NCBI RefSeq assembly: GCF_002944405.1
Contig: NZ_CP024307.1
Location: forward strand, 2,996,501 to 3,060,500
Source of the DNA: Sinorhizobium fredii
Lineage (GTDB): Bacteria; Pseudomonadota; Alphaproteobacteria; Rhizobiales; Rhizobiaceae
DNA: 64,000 nt
Direction: 5' to 3'
Shown here in pieces: positions 48,821 through 57,154 of the stretch. Numbering within the stretch: the first letter of the stretch is position 1; each line of letters begins with the position of its first letter. The position numbers and the translations under genes were made by a program. The notes under the pieces were generated by a model that worked only from the letters and a program-made list of their open reading frames with translations, had not been told where the DNA came from and searched no databases.

Positions 48821-49327
48821 ACTCGCTTCCAATCCATCGTTTCCCTTTGAATAGGTTTGGAGCCGAAACCTGCCCGCTGCAAGTAGCCCTAAGGGAGTAG
48901 AGCTGCAAATCTATTCTTACCGTCGGCCCGTCGGCGAAATTTCTTTCTTCGCACCATCTACCTTCGACTGAGCGTCGCCGCCCTAAGCTACCCCACGGGG
49001 CTAGCTCGAACTGACAGCTTACATTTCGTTCAACTTGGCAACAGACTGCCCGGGCATCGACGAGCAGGGAGGCTCGAGCCTTGGGACCGATAGTGCGCCA
49101 GATGCGCAGGTGCCCTTCGATAGGCCCGAGTAGTTGCTCCAGCATGGAGGAGGGCATCCACCACTATATTTGTAACGCCTGATCCCCGGTCGCTCTTGGC
49201 CGTCCGGAGATCGAATTTTCTTCATTGAAGTAGCTTTGTTCATTTCAACCCTGGACCGCACACCCGCTAGCTGCGTGAGAGAAAAAGGCGGCTTGGCTGT
49301 CGCGGCCTCAAACTGAGGAAGACCATT
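48821..49327. other. Intergenic region upstream of the Gly/Asp-rich gene
   Basis: About 500 nt with no supported gene. It should contain the promoter of the secretion locus. GAGGAAG at 49315-49321 is the ribosome site for the 568-residue protein. I saw no clear -35/-10 pair by eye. Confidence 0.4.
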
Positions 49328-51034
49328 ATGGGTAAGGACAAGAATTTCTTGTGGCCGTGGGAAGACCAATCGCAGGATCAGGATCAATACCAGGATCAGG
49401 ATCAGGAGCAGGAGTCCGAGCAGGAACAGGAGCAGGAACAGGAGCAGGAGCAGGAGTCCGAACAGGAGCAGGAGCAGGAGCAGTCCAGCGAATCCTATAA
49501 CGGCAACCTGAACGGCAATGGCAACCTGAACGGCAACGGCAACCTGAACGGCAATGCCAATGGCAACGGCAACCTGAACGGAAACGGAAATGCCAACCTG
49601 AACGGTAACGGCAACCTGAACGGCAACGCCAACCTCAACGCCAACGTCAACAAAAACGAGACCGAGGTTGACGTCGACGTGGACAGCAAGACAGAAGTCG
49701 AAGTTGATGTGGACGTCGATCTTGACGGCTACAAGCCCTCGGATGACGATTTCGTCGACATCGACAATTCCGAAATCCAGGGCATGGCGACCGTCAGCTT
49801 CAAGGACATCCTGGACGAGTCGCTCAACGGCGCCGGCAATGACGTAGGTAACGTCTTCAGCCAGAACGCCATCATGTCGGATGACGACGAGCTGTCCCAC
49901 GTCTCCAACGACGGCACCCTTTACCAGAACGGCGATGCTGATGGCGGTTACGCCAAGTCGGACGACGGCATTTCCGCCAGCGGTGACGGTGGCGAAGGCG
50001 GCGACGATGCCGATGCCGACGGCGGCGACGGTGGCGACGGTGGCTTCGCGATCGGCGGCTTCGCCGGGGGCGGCGACGCTGACGGCGGCGACGCTGACAA
50101 CGACGGCGACGCGGACGGCGGAGACGGCGAAGGCGGTATCGCTGCAAGCGTCGGCGTCGGCACAGGTGGCACCAGCGGCGACGCTAATGGCGGAATCGCA
50201 ACGGGCGGCGCCGGCGGCGCGGGCGGTGCAGGCGTCGGTCTCGGCCTTGGGCTCGGTCTCGGCGTCGGAGTCGGCGCGGCAGAAGGCGGTGAAGGTGGCG
50301 ATAACGAAGCCGGCGACGGCGGCGAAACCGGTGACGTCGAAAGCGACGAAGCGGAAGCCGAGGACGCGGGCGACGGCGGCGACGGCTCGGATGTAGATGA
50401 CGCTTTCGCGATCCCTGTCCTGAACTTCGGCGGCGACGGCGGCGACAACGACGGCGGCAACAGCGTCGCCGTCGGCGAGACCGGCAACGCCAACGGCGGC
50501 AGCGCGGACGATGCCGGTGACGGCGGCGGTGCACTCGGTGCAGGCCTTGGCATTGGCACGGGTTCCGGTGTCGGCGCCGGTAACGGCGGCGGCGGCGGCG
50601 GCGGCGGCGGTGCCACTGCAAACGGCGGATCCACCGGCGCTGCCGGCGGCGGGGCCGGGACCGGCGGAGCGGCAACCGGCGGCGCCGGTGATGGCGGCCT
50701 TGCTCTCGCGGGTGCATGGGCTGGCGATGCCTTTGCTGGCGGCGGTGCAGGTGGTGCAGCCACAGGCGGTGCAGGCGGCGCAGGCGCTGCAGGTGGCATC
50801 GCTACGACCGGCGACGGCGGTGCAGGCTCAGGCGGAACGTGGGGTTCCCATAATGGGGATGATAGTTTCCTCGAAGGAATCTCCTCGGCATCGGCCGATG
50901 CGGTGATCGACACCAACGCCTTCAACCAGCAGATCGTGCTTGGTGCCAACCTGCAGGGCAACACCATCGACATGACGGTCGTCGGCGGCAATTACAGCTC
51001 GACGGCCATTGGCGAAGACGAAGACGCCGCATAA
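49328..51034 (+). CDS. Low-complexity Gln/Glu-, Asn/Gly- and Gly/Asp-rich protein, probable type I secretion cargo
   Basis: A 568-residue acidic protein built of blocks: a short aromatic N-terminus (NFLWPWED), a Gln/Glu tract to about residue 56, an Asn-Gly-Leu repeat at 58-112, a Val-Asp repeat at about 114-138, a globular-looking stretch at 140-190, a long Gly/Asp/Ala-rich region, and a globular C-terminus from about 515. There is no Sec signal, no cysteine-rich part and no canonical RTX nonapeptide. The 140-190 stretch holds one copy (N175...D187) of a motif shared with the next protein, and a degenerate copy is at 530-542. It lies upstream of a type I exporter, so export is inferred. Confidence 0.8.
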   Translation: MGKDKNFLWPWEDQSQDQDQYQDQDQEQESEQEQEQEQEQEQESEQEQEQEQSSESYNGNLNGNGNLNGNGNLNGNANGNGNLNGNGNANLNGNGNLNGNANLNANVNKNETEVDVDVDSKTEVEVDVDVDLDGYKPSDDDFVDIDNSEIQGMATVSFKDILDESLNGAGNDVGNVFSQNAIMSDDDELSHVSNDGTLYQNGDADGGYAKSDDGISASGDGGEGGDDADADGGDGGDGGFAIGGFAGGGDADGGDADNDGDADGGDGEGGIAASVGVGTGGTSGDANGGIATGGAGGAGGAGVGLGLGLGLGVGVGAAEGGEGGDNEAGDGGETGDVESDEAEAEDAGDGGDGSDVDDAFAIPVLNFGGDGGDNDGGNSVAVGETGNANGGSADDAGDGGGALGAGLGIGTGSGVGAGNGGGGGGGGGATANGGSTGAAGGGAGTGGAATGGAGDGGLALAGAWAGDAFAGGGAGGAATGGAGGAGAAGGIATTGDGGAGSGGTWGSHNGDDSFLEGISSASADAVIDTNAFNQQIVLGANLQGNTIDMTVVGGNYSSTAIGEDEDAA

Positions 51035-51083
51035 CGGTGAGGCGACACTACCGGTTCGCAACTTCGCAATCGGGCATTGAACT

Positions 51084-51112
51084 GGACTGCGCGGGTTCGC
51101 CCCGCGCAGTCC
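51084..51112. terminator. Strong hairpin between the two putative cargo genes
   Basis: A perfect 12-bp stem, GGACTGCGCGGG with CCCGCGCAGTCC, around TTCGC. An A-rich, not T-rich, run follows. It may act as a partial terminator or as a 3' stabiliser that makes the first gene more abundant than the downstream exporter genes. Confidence 0.55.
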
Positions 51113-51146
51113 AACAGCACCGAAATAAAAAAATTGGGGGCTGACA

Positions 51147-53156
51147 ATGACCCTGTATTTCGACAAGACGACCGAGGCGATCGCCCATTTCGTCGGCCTG
51201 TTCGCCATTGCTCTTGAAGAAATTCGCCTGCGCGACGCCTATGAAGAATTCAAGGCTCATCAGAAAGCGCAGGAGGAACCGCCGCAGCTCCCTTCCGTGC
51301 CGGTCGCGGTGAAGGCACCCTACGAGCTCAAGGATTTCGACCCGGGTATTTCCTACCGTTCGGGCGAGCCGGAGGAGACCGGGCCGACCCCGAGCTTCTA
51401 TCCCGGGCTTCGTCCCCCGGAGATACCGATCGCGCAACCGGCCGCCGAAATCGACAACCCCCACCTATTCACCCGTGGCAGCTCGAGCGCGTCATCCGCG
51501 AGCGCACCCGAATTTCAGATCGATCCGCCCGGTTCCGTGGCGGTCTACGCATCGCAGCAGATCCGGCTTTCGGACAACGACTTCGTCAGCCTTGGCGATC
51601 ACGGACTGAAGTTTTCCCTGCAGGTGGACAACAGCGCCCTGATGAACGATCTCATCGAGGCGGCGCGGCAGTTGTCGCCGCTCGGCGATGCGGAGATTCC
51701 CGGTTCGTCGGAGGAAATCGCCACCTTCATCAGCACGACCGCCGAGCAGCTTGATGCCGCCGCCTCGGGACCGGACGGGCAGGAAGGCAATGTCGTCGCG
51801 AAAAGCGAAACCGTCGAAGGCACCTTCGTCAACGGAGAACTCGTCGAGGAAGCGCCGAGTCTCGATGACTACCTGCCTCCACCGGAAGAACCGACGGAAG
51901 AGAAACCAGCCACCTCCACCGAAGCCAGCGGCAAGTTCGCGGCAGGCCAAGGCAAGGTCACGATCGAGGCATCGGTCGAACTGGAAGCGGGCGGCAACAC
52001 GCTGGTCAATTCCGTCGAGCTGACGAACAACTGGCTTCAGTCGCATGTGCTCGCGGTTGCCGGTGACCATGTCGAACTCAATGCAGTCGTTCAGATCAAC
52101 GTCGTGTCTGACAGCGATCTCCTGAGCCCCACCCTGAACGGCTGGAACCTTGACCCGGGCAAGCCGACCGAGGCCTTCAACATCGCGATGTTCAAGCATC
52201 TCGATCCTGAGCCGAGCAATGAAGAGCAGGCCGGAGCCGGAGGCTTTCCGACAGCTTGGGCGATCACCGAGATAAAGGGCGATCTCTTGATCATGAACTG
52301 GTTCGAGCAGTTCACCGTGATGACCGATGAAGACACGGCCATTTTGGCGTCCGCTGGCTCGATGGCTTCGATCATCACCGGCGACAATACGGCGGTCAAC
52401 AACGTCTCGCTCGCGGAGCTCGGACATTACTACGATCTCATCTTCATCGGCGGCAGTGTCTACGACGCCAACATCATCCAGCAGATGAACATCCTGCTCG
52501 ACAACGATCTGGTCGGAGCAGTCGAGGGTTTCGGAACAAGCGGCAAGGGCTCCGTCTCCACCGACGGCAACCTGCTCTGGAACGAAGCGGGGATCGTCGA
52601 AGCGGGTGGCGCGTCCTGCGTCAAACCGATGCCGAATTCCTATCTCGACGCCCTCGGCGATCTTGCAAGCGGGAAAAAATCGCTGCCGGACGGCGTGCTC
52701 AAGGATGGCGCTTTCGCCGGCATGGATGGCCTGCGAGTGCTTTATATTTCGGGCGACCTCGTCAACCTCAACTACATCAAGCAAACCAACATTCTGGGCG
52801 ACAGCGACCAGATTGCGCTCGCCATGAGCAAGCTTGTCGCCAATTCGGATGCGGACTGGACGATTTCGACGGGTTCGAACGCCTTGGTCAACTACGCCGG
52901 GATCATCGACGTCGACGCCGGCCAGACCATTTATACGGGGGGCACCGCCTATTCGGACGAAATCCTCGTCCAGGCCGAGCTGATCAAGACCGAACCTTGC
53001 CTTGGCGGCCAGGATCCCGACGCGCTCGTAAGCGAAGCGGTTGCGTTCCTCGGCGCCGACATGATGGCGCCCGATCCCGGCCCGCAGCCGGCGGATCACG
53101 CGCCGCCTCCGCTCGATACGACGAATGCCGATCCCATGCACAGCATGCTGGCCTGA
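51147..53156 (+). CDS. Repeat-containing protein, probable type I secretion cargo or partner
   Basis: A 669-residue acidic protein with no Sec signal. A Pro-rich region (about 45-110 and 235-260) separates the N-terminus from a repeat region. At residues 312-324, 384-396, 442-454 and 542-554 there is a motif N-x-[IVF]-x-Q-x-x-[IV]-[LMV]-x-D-x-D. The last two lie in ~100-residue units that also share a G-N-x-L-x-N-x-A-G-I segment (GNLLWNEAGI, SNALVNYAGI). The C-terminus is Pro-rich and ends HSMLA. The exporter gene follows 19 nt later. Function and true export are not proven. Confidence 0.8.
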   Translation: MTLYFDKTTEAIAHFVGLFAIALEEIRLRDAYEEFKAHQKAQEEPPQLPSVPVAVKAPYELKDFDPGISYRSGEPEETGPTPSFYPGLRPPEIPIAQPAAEIDNPHLFTRGSSSASSASAPEFQIDPPGSVAVYASQQIRLSDNDFVSLGDHGLKFSLQVDNSALMNDLIEAARQLSPLGDAEIPGSSEEIATFISTTAEQLDAAASGPDGQEGNVVAKSETVEGTFVNGELVEEAPSLDDYLPPPEEPTEEKPATSTEASGKFAAGQGKVTIEASVELEAGGNTLVNSVELTNNWLQSHVLAVAGDHVELNAVVQINVVSDSDLLSPTLNGWNLDPGKPTEAFNIAMFKHLDPEPSNEEQAGAGGFPTAWAITEIKGDLLIMNWFEQFTVMTDEDTAILASAGSMASIITGDNTAVNNVSLAELGHYYDLIFIGGSVYDANIIQQMNILLDNDLVGAVEGFGTSGKGSVSTDGNLLWNEAGIVEAGGASCVKPMPNSYLDALGDLASGKKSLPDGVLKDGAFAGMDGLRVLYISGDLVNLNYIKQTNILGDSDQIALAMSKLVANSDADWTISTGSNALVNYAGIIDVDAGQTIYTGGTAYSDEILVQAELIKTEPCLGGQDPDALVSEAVAFLGADMMAPDPGPQPADHAPPPLDTTNADPMHSMLA

Positions 53157-53175
53157 GCGGAGCGTGGGGGCGACG

Positions 53176-55503
53176 ATGACCGACAACCGCGATCCGTCCT
53201 TTAAACACTTCACGACAAACGGCAACGAGGCTGCGGAGGAGGCGCAAAGCTCGCCGCAGACGCCGAAGGCGGAGGCTGCAGGGCACCAATTGCTCCGCAG
53301 GATAGACCGCAGGGATGATATTTTGGATCGCACTGTTAAGGAGTTCGACCAGGTGATTGACCAGCTTCGCGGCGCGGCGGCCGCAAGAACCAGCCAGGAA
53401 ACCAATCATGTCAACAAGGCCGCACCGCCCGTATCCGAACGGCGTGCGGCGCCGGAGGTCGTGCCACAGACACGGACGCCCCCGTTGACGGCCGACAACG
53501 CGAACGTCGCGCAAATCGTGCCTGGCCCGCAGGGCGGCGTCGCCGGCCAGCGTCCGCCCGTCCAGGAAGCGCGCAAGCCCGAGCCGCGCTTCGAGAAGCC
53601 GACCGTCGAGGTCAAGGCCGAAATGAAGGACAAGACCTCGATCCCGGGTATGGTGGTGATCGACGGCGACCGCGGCCCAATCAAGGCCGAGCCCAAGTCC
53701 CCCGACAAGGGAGGCTCCTCCGGCGGAGGGGGCGGTGGCGGCAATGGTGGCGGAGGCGGCGGCGTTTTTCATAAACGTCTCGGGCCGGTCGATTTTTCGG
53801 CCAGCCTCAAGGCCGGTCTAAGGGCGATCAAGCAGAACCTGATGGTCGTGATGGTTTTCACCCTCGCCACCAACGTGCTGGTGCTCGCTATTCCCGTTTA
53901 TCTGTTTCAGATCTCGGACCGGGTGCTGACCAGCCGCTCGGTCGACACGCTGGTCATGCTGACCGCGCTGATCGTCGGTGCGGTCATCCTGCAGGCCGTT
54001 TTCGACGGAATTCGCCGCATGATCCTGATGCGGACGGCGGTGGAGGTTGCCGCCCAACTCGGTGCGCCGATCCTCAGTGCGGCCGCCCGAGCCTCGCTCC
54101 ACAGCAACGGGCGCGAGTATCAGACACTGGGCGACCTGCAGCAGCTTCGCTCCTTCCTCGTGTCGAGCACCCTGCTTTCCTTCCTCGACGCGCCGATCGC
54201 GCCGTTCTTCGTGCTGGCGGTCTTCCTGATCCACCCGCATCTCGGCTCGATCGTCATCGCCTCGGCCCTGCTTCTGCTCGTCGTCACCATTTTGAATCAG
54301 AAGGCGACGGCCGCTCCCTTCGGCGAAGCCAACAGCTTCCAGAGCAAAGCGAACCTCCATCTGGATTCGATGTCGCGCAATTCGCAGATCATCAACGCGC
54401 TCGCAATGATCCCGGAGGCGGTCCGCATCTGGGGCAAGGACATGGCAGGGTCGCTCCGAGCTCAAGTGCTGGCGCAGGACCGCAACATCGCCCTTGCCTC
54501 GCTTTCCAAGGCCGTTCGGCTGCTCACCCAGGTGATGATGCTCGGCTGGGGCGCCCATCTCGCCCTTGACGGCGCGCTCACCGGCGGCATGGTCATCGCG
54601 GCATCGATTGTCGCCGGCCGCGCGCTCGGCCCGATTGAAGGAGCGATCGAAGGCTGGAACCAGGTCGTCCAGTCGCGCGCCGCCTATGGGCGTATCTCTT
54701 CGCTGCTCCAGAACTCGCCGCTGAATTTCGAGCGGCTGAAACTGCCGCGCCCGGAGGGGCGGCTCGACGTCGAACGGCTGCTCTTCGTGCCCAACGGCAC
54801 CAAGCGTGTGGTCCTGAACGGCGTGACCTTCGCGCTCAATCCGGGCGACTCGCTTGCCGTGATCGGCAGTTCCGGAGCCGGCAAGACGACGCTCGGCAAG
54901 ATGCTCGTCGGCTCCATCCTGCCGACATCCGGCAACGTACGGCTCGACCTCATGGATTTGCGGAACTGGGATCAGCGCCAGTTCGGCGAAAGCATCGGCT
55001 ATCTGCCGCAGGACGTTCAGCTGTTTCCGGGAACGATCAAGGCCAACATCGCCCGCATGCAGGAAGACGCCACCGACGCCGACATCTATGCGGCCGCCAA
55101 GCTCGCCGACGTGCACGACATGATCGCCCTGCTGCCGCATGGCTACGAGACCTTCGTGGCCGCCGACGGATCACCGCTCTCCGGTGGTCAGAAGCAGCGC
55201 GTTGCGCTGGCCCGGGCTTTCTTCGGCAACCCGCGCATGGTGGTGCTGGACGAGCCGAATTCCAATCTCGACAGCGCCGGCGAGGCAGCCCTGACGCGGG
55301 CGCTCGCCCATGCCAAGCAGCAGAAAATCACCGTCATCACCATCACCCAGCGGCCCGCGCTGCTCAACAGCGTCGACAAGGTCCTGCTCCTGGTGAACGG
55401 CACCGTCGCCCTTTTCGGCATGCGTCAGGACGTCCTCAAGGCTCTCGCCTCGCGCGGCATGAACCTCGAAGGCAACCCGCTCGACCACAACCAGCTCACG
55501 TAG
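53176..55503 (+). CDS. Type I secretion ABC exporter (PrtD-like) with long N-terminal extension
   Basis: A 775-residue fused permease-ATPase. About 196 N-terminal residues are polar and Pro-rich and end in a poly-Gly/Ser linker (about 178-196). The transmembrane domain follows from about 220 (MVVMVFTLATNVLVLAIPVY). The ATPase has Walker A GSSGAGKTT at 564-572, signature LSGGQKQR from 668 and Walker B MVVLDEP at 688-694. There is no C39 peptidase domain. ATG 53176 is the best start; an upstream in-frame ATG overlaps the previous gene. It should power export through the inner membrane with the HlyD-type protein 7 nt downstream. Confidence 0.92.
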   Translation: MTDNRDPSFKHFTTNGNEAAEEAQSSPQTPKAEAAGHQLLRRIDRRDDILDRTVKEFDQVIDQLRGAAAARTSQETNHVNKAAPPVSERRAAPEVVPQTRTPPLTADNANVAQIVPGPQGGVAGQRPPVQEARKPEPRFEKPTVEVKAEMKDKTSIPGMVVIDGDRGPIKAEPKSPDKGGSSGGGGGGGNGGGGGGVFHKRLGPVDFSASLKAGLRAIKQNLMVVMVFTLATNVLVLAIPVYLFQISDRVLTSRSVDTLVMLTALIVGAVILQAVFDGIRRMILMRTAVEVAAQLGAPILSAAARASLHSNGREYQTLGDLQQLRSFLVSSTLLSFLDAPIAPFFVLAVFLIHPHLGSIVIASALLLLVVTILNQKATAAPFGEANSFQSKANLHLDSMSRNSQIINALAMIPEAVRIWGKDMAGSLRAQVLAQDRNIALASLSKAVRLLTQVMMLGWGAHLALDGALTGGMVIAASIVAGRALGPIEGAIEGWNQVVQSRAAYGRISSLLQNSPLNFERLKLPRPEGRLDVERLLFVPNGTKRVVLNGVTFALNPGDSLAVIGSSGAGKTTLGKMLVGSILPTSGNVRLDLMDLRNWDQRQFGESIGYLPQDVQLFPGTIKANIARMQEDATDADIYAAAKLADVHDMIALLPHGYETFVAADGSPLSGGQKQRVALARAFFGNPRMVVLDEPNSNLDSAGEAALTRALAHAKQQKITVITITQRPALLNSVDKVLLLVNGTVALFGMRQDVLKALASRGMNLEGNPLDHNQLT

Positions 55504-55510
55504 GCAAACC

Positions 55511-56848
55511 ATGACGGACCTAGTCAAAGTTTACGATCTCGAATGGTATGCAGAGGTTCCGCGGTCGATCTGGAAACAGACAATCGCCGGACTGGCGCTG
55601 ATGGCGGTCACATTCGGCGGCTTCGGCCTCTGGTCCTTCACCGCGCCGCTCGCCGCCGCCGTCATCGCCCAGGGCAGTTTCGTCGCCACCGGTCAGAACA
55701 AGATCATCCAGCATCTGGAAGGCGGGATCATCGAGGACATCCTGGTCAGCGAGGGGGATCATGTCGTCGCCGATCAGCCGCTGATGCGGCTGGACGAGAC
55801 GGCAGCGCTCGCCAATCAACGCCAGCTCTTTCTGCGCCGCGCCAGGCTCGAGGCGATCGTCGCCAGGCTGATGGCTCAGGTGGAGGGTGCCGACACTATT
55901 GAAATGCCGGAAATCCTCGCCCCGCATCTGCAGGATCCCGAAGTCGAACCGATGGTTCGAAGCCAGGAGCTCAATTTCCGGGCCTGGAAAAGCAAGCTGG
56001 ACAGCGAAATCGGCCTGTACAAACAGAATATCCAGGGTTTTCAGTTCCGTGCCGAAGGTTACCAGCAGCAACTCGAGGCGGTTCGCCAGCAACATACGCT
56101 CCTCCAGGAAGAATATGCCGGCAAGAAGTCGCTGCTCGACAAGAACCTGATCCGAAAGACGGAGATCAAGAGCATTCAGCGGGCGATTGCCGACGCCGAG
56201 GGGCAGGTCGGCAGGCTGAGCTCCGAGATCTCCGAAACCGGCTCGCAAATCCTAAAGCAGGAGCAGCAGATCCGCCAGACGGAGGAAAGCTATCGTGAAG
56301 CGGCCCTGGAAGAGCTCCAGAAGGTGGAAGCAGAACTGGACTCCGTTCGCGAGCAGCTGACGGGAGCCGCCAGCGTGTTGCGCCGCGCCACGATAAACGC
56401 CCCAGTTAGCGGCACGGTCGTGCGGCTCTACTATCACACGCCCGGCGGCGTTGTCGAAACCGGCAAGCCGATCATGGAAATCCTTCCTTCGGACGTGCCG
56501 CTGATCATCGAAGCGCAGGTGCTGCGCACCCAGATCGACAGCGTCAAGATCGGCCAGAAGGCGACCGTGAGGCTCACCGCCCTCAACCAGCGGACGACGC
56601 CGGTGCTGAACGGCGAGGTCTACTATGTCTCCGCCGACTCCATGCCCGATCCGGCGACCAACGGCATGCAGGAAGTCTATCTCGCCAGAGTGAGCCTGCC
56701 GATGAGCGAAGTCTCGCGCGTCTCCGGCTTCGTCCCGACGCCCGGCATGCCAGCCGAGATTCTCATCCAGACGGCCGAGCGGACCTTCTTCGACTACCTG
56801 ACGAAGCCGATCCGCGACAGCATGGCGCGCGCCTTCATGGAGCGCTAG
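55511..56848 (+). CDS. HlyD-family type I secretion periplasmic adaptor
   Basis: A 445-residue membrane fusion protein. One transmembrane segment lies at about residues 24-46, then half of a lipoyl/barrel-sandwich domain (LEGGIIEDILVSEGDHV), a long coiled coil at about 90-300, the second lipoyl half (INAPVSGTVVRLYYHTPGGV) and a beta-barrel. The C-terminal TFFDYLTKPIRDSM is typical of PrtE-type adaptors. It would bridge the exporter to a TolC-like outer-membrane channel, which is not encoded in this window. Confidence 0.93.
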   Translation: MTDLVKVYDLEWYAEVPRSIWKQTIAGLALMAVTFGGFGLWSFTAPLAAAVIAQGSFVATGQNKIIQHLEGGIIEDILVSEGDHVVADQPLMRLDETAALANQRQLFLRRARLEAIVARLMAQVEGADTIEMPEILAPHLQDPEVEPMVRSQELNFRAWKSKLDSEIGLYKQNIQGFQFRAEGYQQQLEAVRQQHTLLQEEYAGKKSLLDKNLIRKTEIKSIQRAIADAEGQVGRLSSEISETGSQILKQEQQIRQTEESYREAALEELQKVEAELDSVREQLTGAASVLRRATINAPVSGTVVRLYYHTPGGVVETGKPIMEILPSDVPLIIEAQVLRTQIDSVKIGQKATVRLTALNQRTTPVLNGEVYYVSADSMPDPATNGMQEVYLARVSLPMSEVSRVSGFVPTPGMPAEILIQTAERTFFDYLTKPIRDSMARAFMER

Positions 56849-57154
56849 AACCGGCCGCCTTAAGCCAGTCACCGTCGACGCCGGCGAAGCCTCACGAAGC
56901 CGACCCCCTGACGCACCGAGCGTTGGCCGGGGTCGGCCGCATTTGTGGGCAGTCAAGGGACGGCTTGCCTGCCGGCCGAGGGATAGGACGGGGAGGCCGG
57001 ATTCTTGCTTAGTCGTCCACACTCTTGACGTGCCTAGCCATTGCAAAATAACTCGCAAATTGCTACTATTCTCACTTATTGCTAGCTTATGTTTCGATAA
57101 TTTAAGTCCTATAGTCGCATTTTATTTTCATTACTTATTTCATTGCGAGGAGCT
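56849..57154. other. Intergenic region between the HlyD and TPR genes
   Basis: A 9-bp dyad (GCCGACCCC at 56899, GGGGTCGGC at 56929) may end the secretion operon. From about 57040 to the next start the DNA turns strikingly AT-rich for this genome, with no good -35/-10 pair but every sign of a promoter or foreign segment. Confidence 0.4.

Noticed and set aside
48237..49157. 306-codon open frame covering the HEPN-like gene in another frame
   Set aside because: The composition is implausible and it crosses the likely promoter region; the overlapping 175-residue frame is the better gene.
49380..49660. Short direct repeats that might look like a CRISPR array
   Set aside because: The repeats are in-frame codon repeats (Gln-Glu and Asn-Gly-Leu) with no unique spacers, and no cas genes are near.
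49970..50830. RTX calcium-binding nonapeptides
   Set aside because: The region is Gly/Asp-rich but lacks the regular nine-residue GGxGxDxUx spacing.
49948..50991. Pro/Ser-rich open frame antisense to the Gly/Asp-rich gene
   Set aside because: Low-complexity DNA makes several frames open. The plus-strand frame has the ribosome site and a shared motif with its neighbour.
51492..53405. 637-codon open frame antisense to the 669-residue gene
   Set aside because: It runs across the gap into the exporter gene and lacks recognisable domains, whereas the plus strand has internal repeats and sits in an operon.
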